Source: Bugula neritina
Taxonomy: Eukaryota > Bryozoa > Gymnolaemata > Cheilostomatida > Bugulidae
Assembly (NCBI GenBank): GCA_964035545.1
Contig: OZ037771.1
Span: 2,656,628 to 2,720,627 of the forward strand
Reading direction: 5' to 3'
DNA: 64,000 nucleotides
The position numbers were made by a program, and so were the translations under genes. Shown here piece after piece: positions 26,201 through 36,965 of this stretch (within the stretch, counting starts at the first letter, position 1; every line of letters starts with the position of its first letter). The notes below the pieces were generated by a model. That model was given only the letters and a program-made list of their open reading frames with translations, was not told the DNA's origin and searched no databases.

Positions 26201-29200
26201 AGCGATCAAAACAATGACATCATTAGTCAAATATTCTCTGCTGCAACGGATTCCCCTCAAGCAACAGCAAAGCCGAGGCGATCTTCAGTTGCCAGTGCTC
26301 TGCAACGACCTTCAACTTTTGCTGCATATCGATCAACTGGTGTTGAGTCAAGAACTCATATGCAGAAAACCGTGCCCTCCTCTGCTAGCAGGACTGCCAT
26401 GAACTTTCGGTCGGAGAATAGATTTTACTCTGTGAATTTAAACAGGCCCAATAAGGTAGCTAGTAGATCTAATATGCCTCGATCAGTTGTGTCCAATCAT
26501 CAGCTCAAAGGTAGTCCTGATATTGGAAATAGCCGGCCCCGAACTCCGCCCATGGAAAAAATAGTCTACAGTTCTACTGTTGATGTCAAAGATAAAGCAG
26601 TTAAAAACTCAACAGATGTCAATGCTGAAATAGTGAAAAAAGCTTCTACTGTAACTGAAGAATGTGTGTTTCCACAAGATGACAGCCTGAAAAATCTTAA
26701 AAGTTCTCGAACCAAAGTAAACCAGTCCACTTGTGATTTAGATTCGAACTACACAGATCTTTCTAAGGAAAGTTCCCAATTGAGTAGAAATGATTCGGAA
26801 GAAAGTGCTGAGCTGAGAAAGTTTCAGGCGGTTATGAAGCAAGATTTTCATGTACCTGGTCAAGGTCATATGGATAAAAACATCATCCATCCAATTCATC
26901 CACACAGACGCATATCTGTTTTAGAAGAAAGTGACCAGCATTTGAACACAGCCAGTGACACGAATGAAGTAAGTAATGGGTCGCATGAAACTGCGCATTT
27001 CCACAAGCCATCACTTTCTCCCAAAGGCCATATTGAGAAGTCTGGAGATCAAGATGTTGTATTGGCTCATAAGCCATCATCTTTGACGCTAACAGCTCAT
27101 GTTCACGACAAAGCTGCTATTGCCAAATCTCGTGAATCTTTAGTCGTGCTTTCTGGCGGCAGCAAAAAAGCGCCATCACAAAATGTTGATACTGACACGT
27201 CTAGTTTTAATCACAAGAGAAAAGGGACTATTGATGCCTCCGTAAATCGAAAATCTGTTATGAGTTTAGATTCACGAAGTCGTGACACCAATGATAACCG
27301 CATTACAGTTGCTGATAAGCTTGAGAAGAAAAGAAGTACATATAAGAAGGTTTCAGCGACACTGCCAGCGCCAGCTATTGATTACGATCATATTAGCATG
27401 ACCTTATCTGTTGCAGACGGTATATCTGGTCCCTTTAAGCACCGGCCTTCTCAGGTTGATAACTTTTCAAAATTGAGACGATCACTGGCTGACTCAAAAG
27501 GTGCTGATCGTTTTCTTTCCCCTCGTAAAGCAAGCAGCCAACGTTATGTTGGACGCAAATCAGCTAGGTTAGAGGACAGCACCCACAATTTGGCAACCTA
27601 CCATTTGTCTAGCCATGCTCCTGTCATTTCTAAAGGCATCCAGCACACGGTGAAAATGCATGACGCTTCTGTTCAAGCTAACCATTCGATATTTAGATCG
27701 TCGATATCACCCATTCCAAATACTGAGAGATCACTGTCTTTCTCTCAGCCTCTCGCGGATTATAGAATGTTCCAAATACAAGTTCCAGATGAATCTAAAA
27801 CTAGTCTAACACACCCACATAAGTCATCAAGCCTGGATGATCAGCATTTGCTGAATTCGAAGGCTCTGTCCGACAGTTCTGCCCGATCTAGCGTTGACCC
27901 GAATGTCAACCCTAGCCTGCTCCCGCTTATTAGCCCGGTTTCAGGCACGGTGCTGTCAAATCTTTCTAAAGTCACTGAAGAACGAAACCGTTTGAAGGCC
28001 AACAATTCTTCAGTCATTTTCAGTGAATACTCAGCCAAAGGAGATAGCGACATTGAAAGCTTGCTTTATGAAGATAATTTGTTAGAATGGGATGAAAATG
28101 GCGGGAAAAGGTTATCCAAACGGCGAAAACATGCCAAATTGGTTGAGGTCAGGACGCTGAATATAAACACCCAAGAGTACGAGACGTTTGTGTGGCGTTA
28201 TAGAACCTTACAGATCTGCAAGCTCACCCCAGTGACTGGCTGCTCAGCTTTGGATGACTGTACGTTGAAAATGTCTGCCTTTTTACCTAATCATTGTGCT
28301 GTCTGTTAAGCTTATAGTTGCTCCCATTTACCATTTTACCATCCTCATAGTCTCCTTAGTCTGCCTGTGTATCTCATCTCTTACTTCAGTACTAATATTT
28401 TTCACTCTCTCTCCCTCCTTGTTGCTGGTAGGCTGCTTTCTTTGTAGTTTATACACTGATTTTTGAGAACAAGTTACTAAATGTTTTATTGTATTATTAG
28501 AATAGTAATTGTTTAAGGTGCTTGATAAAAGTGTGCTAAACAATATATTACACCTTTCTATATTAGTCTATTCTAAAGATGTATTATGTTGTATTCAGAG
28601 TAAGAATGGGTTGTAGATGACTTGACCATACTACTGAAGGAGATTATGCAAGAGGCGAGGTACTTGTGTCACGCCGAAAGATGTTCCGTGTTTCTTCTAG
28701 AAGCTGAAGCCAACGAGTTAGTTGCCAAGGTGTTTGATGGTGACATCGCCTCCAATGAGGTAATCTTGTTTGAAACACATTAACTTCTAACTGCTTTACA
28801 TGTGGTTTTGTTGTTCATCTATTTGATTGTGACTTTACATGTCTCTCTGTAACGTGAAATAAATTTTTTAATTCAGTACTCTGACAGTTTTAGCAAAAAT
28901 ACTTTGTTCATATCAGACTGGAATGTTCCATGAAGTTTCTAAATCTTTGTCATACCACATAAGCAGGATAATGCTTTCTTTTGTAACCAATCTTAAACCA
29001 CCTTTTCACAGGAAGTGCGTATGTCAGCATCTGAAGGTATAGCTGGTCAAGTTGTACAGACAGGAAAAATCCTAAATATAAAAGATGCGTATTCTCACCC
29101 GCTGTTCTATAGGGGAGTGGACGAAACGACTGGGTTCAGAACTAAAAGCATTCTCTGCTTTCCTATTAAAGATGAAAAAGGTAAGCTTTTTGCACCAGAA

Positions 29201-32105
29201 CAACAAACTTACCATTTGCAAAAATAGTTTAGTATTAATTATTGTAAACAATGTATAGTCCTGCAACAAAACACAGCCATTGCTAGTCTTGCTTGCACCA
29301 ATCTCCATGGTTTAAACCTCCAACTGTCGCACGATATTCTGGGATGTTGAAGAGTTGTGGGTGAGGTGGAACTGTGTAAACTCGTGGTTTGGAGTGCTAT
29401 TTTGTGTCTGCTATGGCATCTGGTAGACTGCCTGACAGCATACATGTATTTCCTACCTACCATAGACATTACTAGACTTTATTCTAGACATCAGTGTCAG
29501 AGCTGAATACTTACAGTTTAAATGTTCTGGAATGTTCTAGTATATTCTAGAAAATGTGGATTTGCTGTAAGAGGCTTCAGCGACATCAACTTATATAAGT
29601 TAATAATTTATTCTATGCTATTCTACTGGGGACATATTTTAACAAAAAAATTGACATACAGTTTTTAATTTATAATTTTATTGATTAGTTTGGTTTTCAG
29701 TGCAACTCTAGCCATGCTAGCCATTCTCCTTTTTCCAGGACTATTGTTGGTGACGGCGATATGGCTTCAGACACACCTGGTCTGTTGCATACATTTGGCA
29801 CGGGCTTAAAGGAGCACTCAAATGTGTGGCTTTGAAAGTTTTCATCAATTTTGCTTTTATTTAGGACGTGGTATTTGCTATTGAAGCATGTCTGGTCATA
29901 ATCCAGACATAGGAATGCCAGTTCCTGGTTAATAGCGGATCTGGCTAAATACAGTCTGTGTTTTGTAGACAAAATTATCGGAGCAGCTCAACTGTGCAAC
30001 AAAATCGGCAGTTCGCACTTCAACTCCACCGATGAGGTCATAGCCAAGGCACTGGCCACGTACTGCTGCATCAGTATTGTTAATGTAAGAATATATATCA
30101 ACAGTTTCTGTATTAAATTGAAGTTGTCCTCTTTTTCATACATACTGTTTATAAATACAGCCAATACTATAAGAGTTATTAGTGAAATGAGCGTAAGTAA
30201 AGGATATTTCAAGCAGTCTATACTGTGCCTAGCTGTACATGCTATTTACTGTGACCCATATATGAACACCATGCATAGGTACCATACAACGCCACCACTA
30301 CTGTTATTAATATAACATATGCACTTCTTGCTAACCGTCTTATCTGTATCTTGTAGAGTATAATGTATAGAGATGTTCTGGATGCACACAACAGGGTTAA
30401 ACTGGCCAATGAGCTTATGGTGTTTCACATGCTGGTAAGTATCTGTACACTGATTGGTTACAATCAGCATATGCTGCACACTGATTGGTCACAATCAGCA
30501 TACGCTGCACACTGATTGGTCGTGTGGTGTGCTTCCAGTCACATGTTGGATAGTTGAACTCACAAGCATATTTGGTAAAAATAATATTATCTTTTTATTG
30601 AAAGAGTTTTAGAATAGTTTAAATAATAGCAGCATTATTATGGCAGTGTTCAGTCTAGCCTACCTAATAAAAAATACGCCCCTCAGTCACTTACAGCGTA
30701 TATATCTGATTTGCTAAACCTTATTCTTTTAAACTTCTCGTTGTGTGCGTCATAGCTCTCTCTAGTCCACTCGAGTTCTTAGCATTGTTTGCTAACAGAA
30801 CAGTTTGTCCAATTGGCAAGAGCCTTCGAACGTCTGCCAATGTCCCTGTCAGTGTTTAATCAAGAATTTTTTTGTTGTTTTATTTTCTGCTTGTGTGGAA
30901 ATATCGGAAATAGAAATCTTCAATTCTAAGGTGCCACCTAGTGAGCTTGCTGCTGTGTTTCAATATTAGTTTTTCGGGTATATTATGTTTACTGAATGCA
31001 TTTATAAAAAAAACATATGAAAACTTCAAGTTTGTCAGCTTCATCTCAGTTTTGGCTTTAATCTGCTTTCTTGAAATTACTTTTCTAAGATCCAAGACTC
31101 TGTTTCCTGCAGGTTCCATCGCAAGACGTCGTTGAGTTGATGAAACAGAAAATTATTCCTCTCGCAGAGTTTGGCAAAGAACTACATTTACAAGACTTTA
31201 AGAATTCTCTCCCTAGATATGTTCCTATAAACTCCATGCCTATGGCAAGTTTTTTCTCTTTTCTTTCCACAATTGTGTTCTTGTTACTCATTGGGTAGAA
31301 GGATAGCTTGTTTTTACTTCTTAACATTTTTATATTCCAACAGAAAGGGTAACTGTTGGAGTCATTAGAGTTGGCGACTTTTAGAGATATATGGTTTGAA
31401 ATGTTGGTTTTTACTACTAACTTCCTTTCATTTCTATAACAATTATTTGTTTGTTTCAGGCGGTAATGAGTATGATGACAGAATTAGAATTTTGTAAAAA
31501 TTTCAAGATAAAATCCCAAACATTAGCAAGGTTGGTATGCTATATGACTGGGATACTATCAAGTTACTTTGTGTAATACTCTGAAAATGTTGCTACGTGT
31601 TTCCCGCCTTGTTCTCACAGGTTTGTGCTGATGGTGAGGAAGGGTTACAGAGACCCCCCGTATCACAACTGGAACCACGCCTTTTCTGTCGCTCACTTTG
31701 CATACCTGATATTGAGAAACATCAGATGTGTGGCTGAAGGAGTTTTAGAGTGAGTACACCAATTTCATTTTAAACTTTCTTTATTGTTCGTTATTTGCTT
31801 GTATGTTAAGGTACAAGTACCAAATAGAAGCATGCTTCTATTACTGCTACCTTTACGATAAATTATGAATTCTTATACATATTGTTTTCACTAATCAAAG
31901 ATAAAGTAATCAACTAATAAACTTACCATAATTTTTTTGGATAAAACTTTAGCAGTATTTAGAAGTAATCTTTTTTGTTCTATTTCTTTATACTACACAG
32001 TTTCACTGCTAGTCATCATACATGCAGCAGAAAATTGTGTTCTATCACTTACCTACTCACTTACTTAATTACCTAATTACTTACCTACTTACTTATTTAC
32101 TTACC

Positions 32106-32137
<32 letters not shown>

Positions 32138-34460
32138 CATTTACATACTTACTCACTTTTTTATTAACTCACTTACTTACTATATTTACTCACTTATTTA
32201 CTTACTTATTCACTCACTTACTTACTTACTTACTCACTTACCTACTTACATAGTCACTTATTTACTTACTTACTCACTTATTTACTATCTCAGTTACTTA
32301 CTTACAATAATTTTATTCAATTCTGCAGTGAGCTCGAGGCATTAGCATTCTTTGTGGCTGCTCTCTGCCACGATATAGATCACCGAGGCACAAGTAATTC
32401 ATTCCAAGTAGCATCAGTAAGTATTCTAGAAATCTTCTAAATGATGATGACTATGAGAGGGCAACTCCTACTTAATATTTATTATCTTAGGATTGTTCTC
32501 CTATTTGGAACTCGCATCTTGGTTGGACTTTACTCAAAATAAAATATGGAATTAATTTTAATGTGATTATAAAGCCATACTCTGGTGCATTTGTGTTTTT
32601 TATGTTTCATGGTTTTTAAGGAAGTTAAATATGTTGTATATACATTGTAGAACTCAGTTCTGGCAGCTCTCTACAGCTCAGAAGGCTCAGTGATGGAGGT
32701 CAGTAGGTCAAGTGGTTTATATGGTTATAAAATTTTTGCAGGTTGTTTTTGAGCTTTTCAGCTTTTTTTAAGTAGCAGTTCTTTAAAATTCATTTTGAAA
32801 ATAAGATGAAACTAGCTGTAATTTTCTCCACCTGTTGTGGTATTCTATAAACTTTTCCTCTCAAGTAATGAGTATATCAAGTATATGAAATAATTGGTGA
32901 TATCATTCTGTACTATTGTGTGTGTGTGTTTCAGAGACACCACTTTTCCCAAACCCTCTGCATACTCAACACTGAGGGATGTAATATATTTGAAAATGTT
33001 ACTCGTAAAGAGTATGAGCAGCTACTTGACCTAATTAGAGATATCATACTCTCCACTGACATTGCTCATCATCTGCGTATTCGAGGTGGACTCGAGGCCA
33101 TGGCAGAAGGTTTGTTATTTCAAAAACGTATTTATATTGGTTTAAAAGTTCTAAAATTATTTTTAGTGCTTATATTGCTAAACTTGCTATAAAAGCTGAA
33201 TTAATTTTGAATACATGATAAAAGATGTCAGGTTCGAAGCTTTTAGATTCTTTTGAAGTTTCTATACTTGTAAAAAGTTATATAACATGTCAGGTTATCG
33301 AGTGCCATGTGATAATTTGTTGTCTTGCGCTACCTCGTATTATACGAGTGAAGCCGTGATGTAACACTCTCTTTGATTTGCTACCGTGTTACTGAGATGC
33401 TGTTGTATTCTGTAGAGGGCTTCAACAAGACCAACCCTGAACACAAGTCCCTCCTATTGTGTCTAGTGATGACCAGTGCTGACTTGTCCGACCAGACTAA
33501 ACCCTGGAGCGCTGCCAAGAGAGTCTCGGTCAGTTGACTAGCCTTTGTTCTTGTCATCTCATCAGTTTTTGTATCATTGTGGTAGCTTGTTCATGAACCT
33601 GAGGCTGCATATTGCATGTCGGCTGCTTCAGAATAGAATTGATCACATGCTGTTATATTAGTCAAGCTATATTTAGGTTCTCACTTGTCGAATGTCGTTC
33701 TAGAAAATGCTATACAAGGAGTTCTTCTCGCAAGGAGACTTAGAAAAAGCCTTAGGTCGTAACCCAATGGAGATGATGGACAGAGAGAGGGCCTCTATAC
33801 CCGACCTACAAATTGGATTTATTGATCACATAGTTCTTCCAGCATTCAGGTTGGTGTTTCCTTTTTAGAAATTCAAAATGAAAAATGCTGCCTTCAAGAT
33901 GATTATAAATTATTCAAAGGATTTTACTCAAAGGTGTGCTGTTACTGTGAGAAAATCTTTGTAAACCAAATTCTATTTCACATAAGCTTATGTAAAGTAT
34001 TTTACATTACGTAACGGTTATGTAATGTAGCATACTGGCTTTTACAGGTCTATTTATATCTAAAACGTTGTTTACTTTGTTTTGAAAAAATATTATTTAC
34101 TGCTCTTCATTTAATTTGTACAAACGTTCAATTCATTTTGCATAACGGTTTTTGGATATTTGGCACTTGTTAAACACTATGCATGTCGAGTGAGAATAAA
34201 CATTATCAACAATTAATTAAACAGTCTCTGATATAGAATTGATCTCTTACTGTACATGACTCTTTTGTAGAACTCTTCGTACTGTGTTTCCCACAACCGG
34301 GTGCCTAGTAACTAACATTGAGGAGAATAGAGAGCATTGGGTGACTATCAAGACAAAGACGGCTGATAGAAGAGACAGTCTCACATCTTTAGAGGTCTTT
34401 GACTTTATAGATGAAGAGGATGAGCGTGAGAGTTCCGGTGAAGACATACCGTCTGCGTAG
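5299..34460 (+). CDS. PDE2A: cGMP-stimulated 3',5'-cyclic nucleotide phosphodiesterase, PDE2A ortholog
   Basis: Hydrolyses cAMP and cGMP and is stimulated by cGMP binding to a GAF domain in vertebrate PDE2. Exons: 5299-5388, 5726-5805, 6936-7054, 10123-10178, 10489-10554, 12603-12663, 16162-16220, 21440-21514, 23080-23312, 25163-25274, 25418-25457, 28617-28759, 29012-29180, 29969-30084, 30357-30434, 31113-31244, 31460-31530, 31621-31749, 32329-32416, 32651-32698, 32935-33109, 33416-33528, 33704-33849, 34271-34460. All phases join and give 862 residues after the first exon; vertebrate PDE2A is about 940. GAF-A is about residues 138-330, GAF-B 330-473, catalytic domain 544-862. Metal-site motifs HNWNHA (from His582) and HDIDHRG (from His624) and the nucleotide-clamping Gln in IPDLQIGF are intact. 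GAF-B has the NKxnFxnDE motif; GAF-A lacks its Asn-Lys. The true N-terminus is not settled, and the first two exons rest on phase and weak similarity. Confidence 0.95.
6628..6894. repeat. 12-bp minisatellite (TATACTGTAGTG)n
   Basis: About 22 copies of a 12-bp unit with regular TGTA/TACA variants, ending about 40 bp upstream of the PDE2 exon at 6936. All open frames over it on both strands are translations of the repeat and are not genes. Confidence 0.95.
7521..7797. repeat. 20-bp AT-rich minisatellite in PDE2 intron
   Basis: Imperfect copies of a 20-bp unit, TATATTATACAGTATATTAC, fill this stretch and drift at both ends. It lies in the intron 7055-10122. The rest of that intron (7798-10122) shows no exon or other feature apart from short G-rich runs near 7970 and 8791. 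Confidence 0.95.
11472..11566. repeat. Tandem duplication of about 51 bp
   Basis: Two adjacent copies of a segment starting CAGAAAACATGAAATTTTAC (11473 and 11524) with a few mismatches, in the PDE2 intron 10555-12602. Confidence 0.85.
11840..12350. repeat. 21-bp minisatellite, about 23 copies
   Basis: Near-perfect head-to-tail copies of a 21-bp unit containing AGTATGTCTAGAGTATATAG, with one position alternating A/G. Because 21 is divisible by 3 it reads as an open heptapeptide repeat (MSRVYSS)n, but it sits inside a PDE2 intron and ends without splice sites, so I do not call it coding. It is followed directly by a second 21-bp array. Confidence 0.95.
12351..12570. repeat. Second, diverged 21-bp minisatellite
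   Basis: About ten copies of a 21-bp unit, TAGTGTATGTAGCAGTARGT plus one base, adjoining the first array. Unit length and the shared GTATNTA...AGCAGTA core suggest both arrays come from one ancestor. The array ends about 30 bp before the PDE2 exon at 12603. Confidence 0.9.
12664..16161 (+). other. Long PDE2 intron
   Basis: A 3.5-kb AT-rich intron. It contains an 18-G homopolymer (14799-14816), a (TGC)6 run near 14906-14921 and no supported exon. The frame at 15095-15280 is not recognised. Confidence 0.7.
14799..14816 (+). repeat. Poly-G run (18 G)
   Basis: Uninterrupted run of 18 G residues inside the PDE2 intron. Homopolymers of this length are prone to length error and to G-quadruplex formation. 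Confidence 0.95.
16221..21439 (+). other. Longest confirmed PDE2 intron
   Basis: A 5.2-kb AT-rich intron between two GAF-A exons. The reading is continuous across it (VVQH joined to LKRETG), so no coding exon is missing. It holds a C-rich telomere-like stretch at 18705-18724 and a poly-C stretch at 19029-19050. No gene on either strand could be supported. Confidence 0.75.
23313..23318 (+). promoter_or_regulatory. PDE2A: GC-AG intron donor (PDE2)
   Basis: The exon ends ACACCAAG and the intron begins GCAAGC. Phase 2 here plus G from the exon at 25163 restores Arg in SGTPRFTQEH, matching the family alignment. No GT donor nearby keeps the frame, so this is a GC-AG intron. Confidence 0.9.
24543..24571. 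repeat. (CT)n followed by poly-C
   Basis: A TCTCTCTC run leading into about 16 C residues, in the PDE2 intron 23313-25162. The rest of that intron shows nothing else I can assign. Confidence 0.9.
25569..28309 (+). CDS. Large alternative terminal exon of PDE2 (913-residue low-complexity tail with CaaX-like end)
   Basis: After the acceptor TCCTTCAG at 25561-25568 one frame stays open to the TAA at 28307-28309. It joins in phase 1 to the exon 25418-25457 ([15 protein letters not shown]...), giving a protein with the N-terminal region and GAF-A but neither GAF-B nor the catalytic domain. That upstream exon also joins perfectly to 28617 ([13 protein letters not shown]), the normal PDE2 order, so the long exon must be alternative or a separate intronic gene. 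The product is rich in Ser, Lys and Asn, with basophilic-kinase motifs RRGSL, RRSSV, RRISV and RKASS. The last 90 residues look more structured (basic KRRKHAK, then [11 protein letters not shown]) and end CAVC, a possible prenylation box. I recognise no family. A 913-codon open frame in AT-rich DNA, in phase with an upstream exon, argues strongly for real coding. Confidence 0.75.
28310..28616 (+). other. Region after the long exon
   Basis: If the long exon is terminal this would be its 3' UTR. No AATAAA is present; the nearest weak variants are near 28541-28547. It ends in the acceptor TTGTAG of the GAF-B exon at 28617. Confidence 0.5.
28617..30084 (+). other. PDE2A: PDE2 exons for GAF-B domain
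   Basis: Three exons (28617-28759, 29012-29180, 29969-30084). Closely matched to vertebrate PDE2A GAF-B, the cGMP-binding allosteric domain: [55 protein letters not shown], then [13 protein letters not shown], which fits the NKxnFxnDE signature. The domain looks functional. The intron 29181-29968 between two of its exons shows no further feature. Confidence 0.95.
30447..30521. repeat. 31-bp tandem repeat, 2.4 copies
   Basis: Unit begins ACACTGATTGGT; each copy contains the inverted pair TGATTG / CAATCA able to form a small hairpin. The array starts 12 bases after the donor of the PDE2 exon ending at 30434. Confidence 0.9.
31245..31250 (+). promoter_or_regulatory. PDE2A: Second GC-AG intron donor (PDE2)
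   Basis: The exon ends CCTATG and the intron begins GCAAGT. Joining in phase 0 to GCGGTA at 31460 gives [16 protein letters not shown], which follows the family. The only nearby GT (inside AAGTTTT) would break the frame. Confidence 0.88.
32038..32306. repeat. (ACTT)n / (TTAC)n microsatellite
   Basis: Imperfect tetranucleotide tract in the intron just before the exon carrying HDIDHRG. The long open frame over it is only the repeat. Confidence 0.95.
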
Positions 34461-34985
34461 CTTCCTTTCATCATCAGTGTAAGTTGAGGCTGTGAGTTAC
34501 GTACGTCCCTCTTGGTTTAACTTCTATTGCATTCATCACATTTCACTAGGGCTTCGTTTTTTTTTGCTAATTTTATTTTTATGTACTACATGTGAAATTT
34601 GTTTTAAAGGACTTTTTGTATATTTACTGCAATACTGAAAATCTCAGTTAGATTTATTTTGGGGTGGAGGTTTTAGATGCCATTAATTCAAGATTTAAAG
34701 TATGTTATTGTTTGTGTAGCTGTTGGTAATTTAAAATGGCGTCCGATTATCAATAACTCTATTTATAATTTTCTTGCTCAGGAAGGATTGGCAGACAATA
34801 TGGGAAGTTGTTCTCTCTCTTTTACTGGTTATCAGAAAATTCAGAGAAATATTCTATGGAATGGAAGTTGTGGAGTCCATGACATTGGCTAATGTTTTTC
34901 AACGCTCAGTGGCAATATTTATATATTTCTTAATTATTCTTGTAATCATTAATTTAATCACACAACAATGAATCACATCCATACC

Positions 34986-34995
34986 AATAAATAAA
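34986..34995 (+). terminator. Candidate PDE2 polyadenylation signals
   Basis: Two overlapping AATAAA hexamers about 530 bases after the PDE2 stop codon. A 3' UTR of that length is ordinary. Cleavage site not determined. Confidence 0.5.
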
Positions 34996-36965
34996 TTATT
35001 TGTGATTTTTCGATCATAGGATATCAATTATAGTTATTGTTTTGGTCATTTGTGTTCCTTAGACACCATATACCTACATGTTAAAAAGCTCTATCAATTA
35101 AGCGATAACTAACCCTAACCTCAGAACTTACACTGATGTCTTGGACTGCGGGAGGTGGCATAACCTTATGCAAGCTGTATATTTTTGTAGTGTTGCATGT
35201 GAATATAGACTACTATTTTATTAAACTTATAAGTATCTGTATTCCATTTTTCTTGTTAAGCTAACACAAAGCATACGCAATGAAAGTAGTGCAGTGCTGA
35301 TGAAGTTCTAATTATTTGTAAATTATATGCTTATGGTTATTGTTATTGTTAACTGTGATATGAATTACTTTAAATAAAAATATAAAGTCGTTATAGATTA
35401 TGTGAGATTTATTGTAAAGTTGTTGTTTTGTTGTGAAATAAGGAGGCAATAAATTGTTTAATATTTTATTTTTTGACAAAACGTTGTTGATAATATTTCT
35501 CAAAACTCGCATCTCTTTATAATATTATGTTCATACCTGCAATGATTATATGTAATCATGTTCACATTTCACAGTGAGATTGAATAATTAAATTTAAGCA
35601 AAACCTATAGTATGCTGTATGCGTACAGTTGTTCAGTGGGCTATTTATTATACACAATTTATACGAGTCCTAAGAAAAACGGGAATAGCTCCGAGCTGTC
35701 GGCACTCGGGATTTGTCTACTCTCATCATACTGCTTTCATTTGATCAACAGCCTAGCTGAGTTCTAGATGTTTTGTATGGGGGTACTTGATGCTACCCTT
35801 GACCAAACCCAACAAATATTTAAACTACAACAAAGCGCCAAAATAAAACTAAATTAAGTTGTAATTTATCAAACTTCAACTTAAATACTGATAGTGACAG
35901 AGCATAGTTAATGTTTATGGCTTATACCCACTGACCTAAAGCCGAAGAGATATTATTTAAATTTTAGTCTCACAGTAGGTAAACTTGTAAATTGGTATAT
36001 AGTGATATCACTGATAAGTGATAACTGATATGACTTCGCTACGGTAATCGGAATTCTATCTTTATCTTGAAGCTAACATTCATATTGATATTGAGTTTGA
36101 GTTATTCATAACTGATAATTCATATTCATTTTCACGTTGACTCTTTGTCTCACCTAAGTTCAACAGCTTAAATTAGAATATCATAATATATTTGTGGTTA
36201 TAGTAACTGTAAGTGTAACACTAACAGTAACAGGTACACTTACTGTAACTGTAAGTGTAACAGTAACTGTAAGACTAAATCTAACAGATTGTGATTGTTG
36301 TGTTGATGTTGAATTTTATATTCTATTAATTATTTAATAATATAATTAGTAATTACTTATACTTATGGTTATTACTTATTAGTTATATTTACTACTATTC
36401 GTATTGGTAATACTAATAATAATAATAATTTATAATACTCATTAGTCATTAGATTTACTCTTAGTCTTAAACATTAGTAATACTAATAGTATTACTATTA
36501 GTATTACTATTAGATTTTGTCTGTTAGACTTACTCTTAGTATTACTATAGGAATGGCTATGTATCTAATTTATTCTAAATCAATGTCACTACCATATGTC
36601 ACACTCACACTATGAGTATGACTATCCACTTCCAGTTTGAGTTTTTAGAGTTAACAATCACACTTTCAAAGTGATCATCACTGATTCTAATTTCAATAAT
36701 AACCTTAGTTTAGAGTTAGTGACACCATGTTTCAATTTTGATTAATAATAACACCATTATGATCATCATTATGCTTGCTTTACTACCCTCGTGACCATAA
36801 CTATGATATAAAAATGGGTACTGCAGTGATTATGATCATGGTGTTATTGAATGATTGTGGTGACTGTTGGATGTCATGGCCTTAGCACTTGCATTGTATT
36901 TCTATTTCATATTCAACAATTCTTGTAATCTTCTAACTTTATTTTCAAGGTAAGTTTTAGTCAGC
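34996..36965. other. Intergenic DNA between PDE2 and SMC4
   Basis: AT-rich, with simple-sequence tracts. 36205-36275 has repeated GTAACTGTAAGTGTAA motifs, and 36405-36520 has (TAA)n followed by near-palindromic AATACTAATAGTATTACT motifs. No TATA box or clear promoter for SMC4 could be named. Confidence 0.6.

Larger units (their letters stand above)
30357..34460 (+). other. PDE2A: PDE2 exons for linker helix and catalytic domain
   Basis: Ten exons from 30357 to the TAG at 34458-34460. The first two encode the connecting helix ([15 protein letters not shown] and following). The catalytic part keeps the class I PDE features: [110 protein letters not shown]. The C-terminus is acidic ([16 protein letters not shown]), like vertebrate PDE2A. 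Confidence 0.97.

Noticed and set aside
29697..29972. 91-residue minus-strand frame in the GAF-B intron
   Set aside because: Unrecognised, overlaps the acceptor of a confirmed PDE2 exon, and shows no gene signals.
36949..36965. CAAG-GTAAGTTTTAG just before the SMC4 ATG, looking like a donor and an acceptor
   Set aside because: They are too close to form an intron. It may be an alternative 5' UTR splice site but cannot be decided from sequence.
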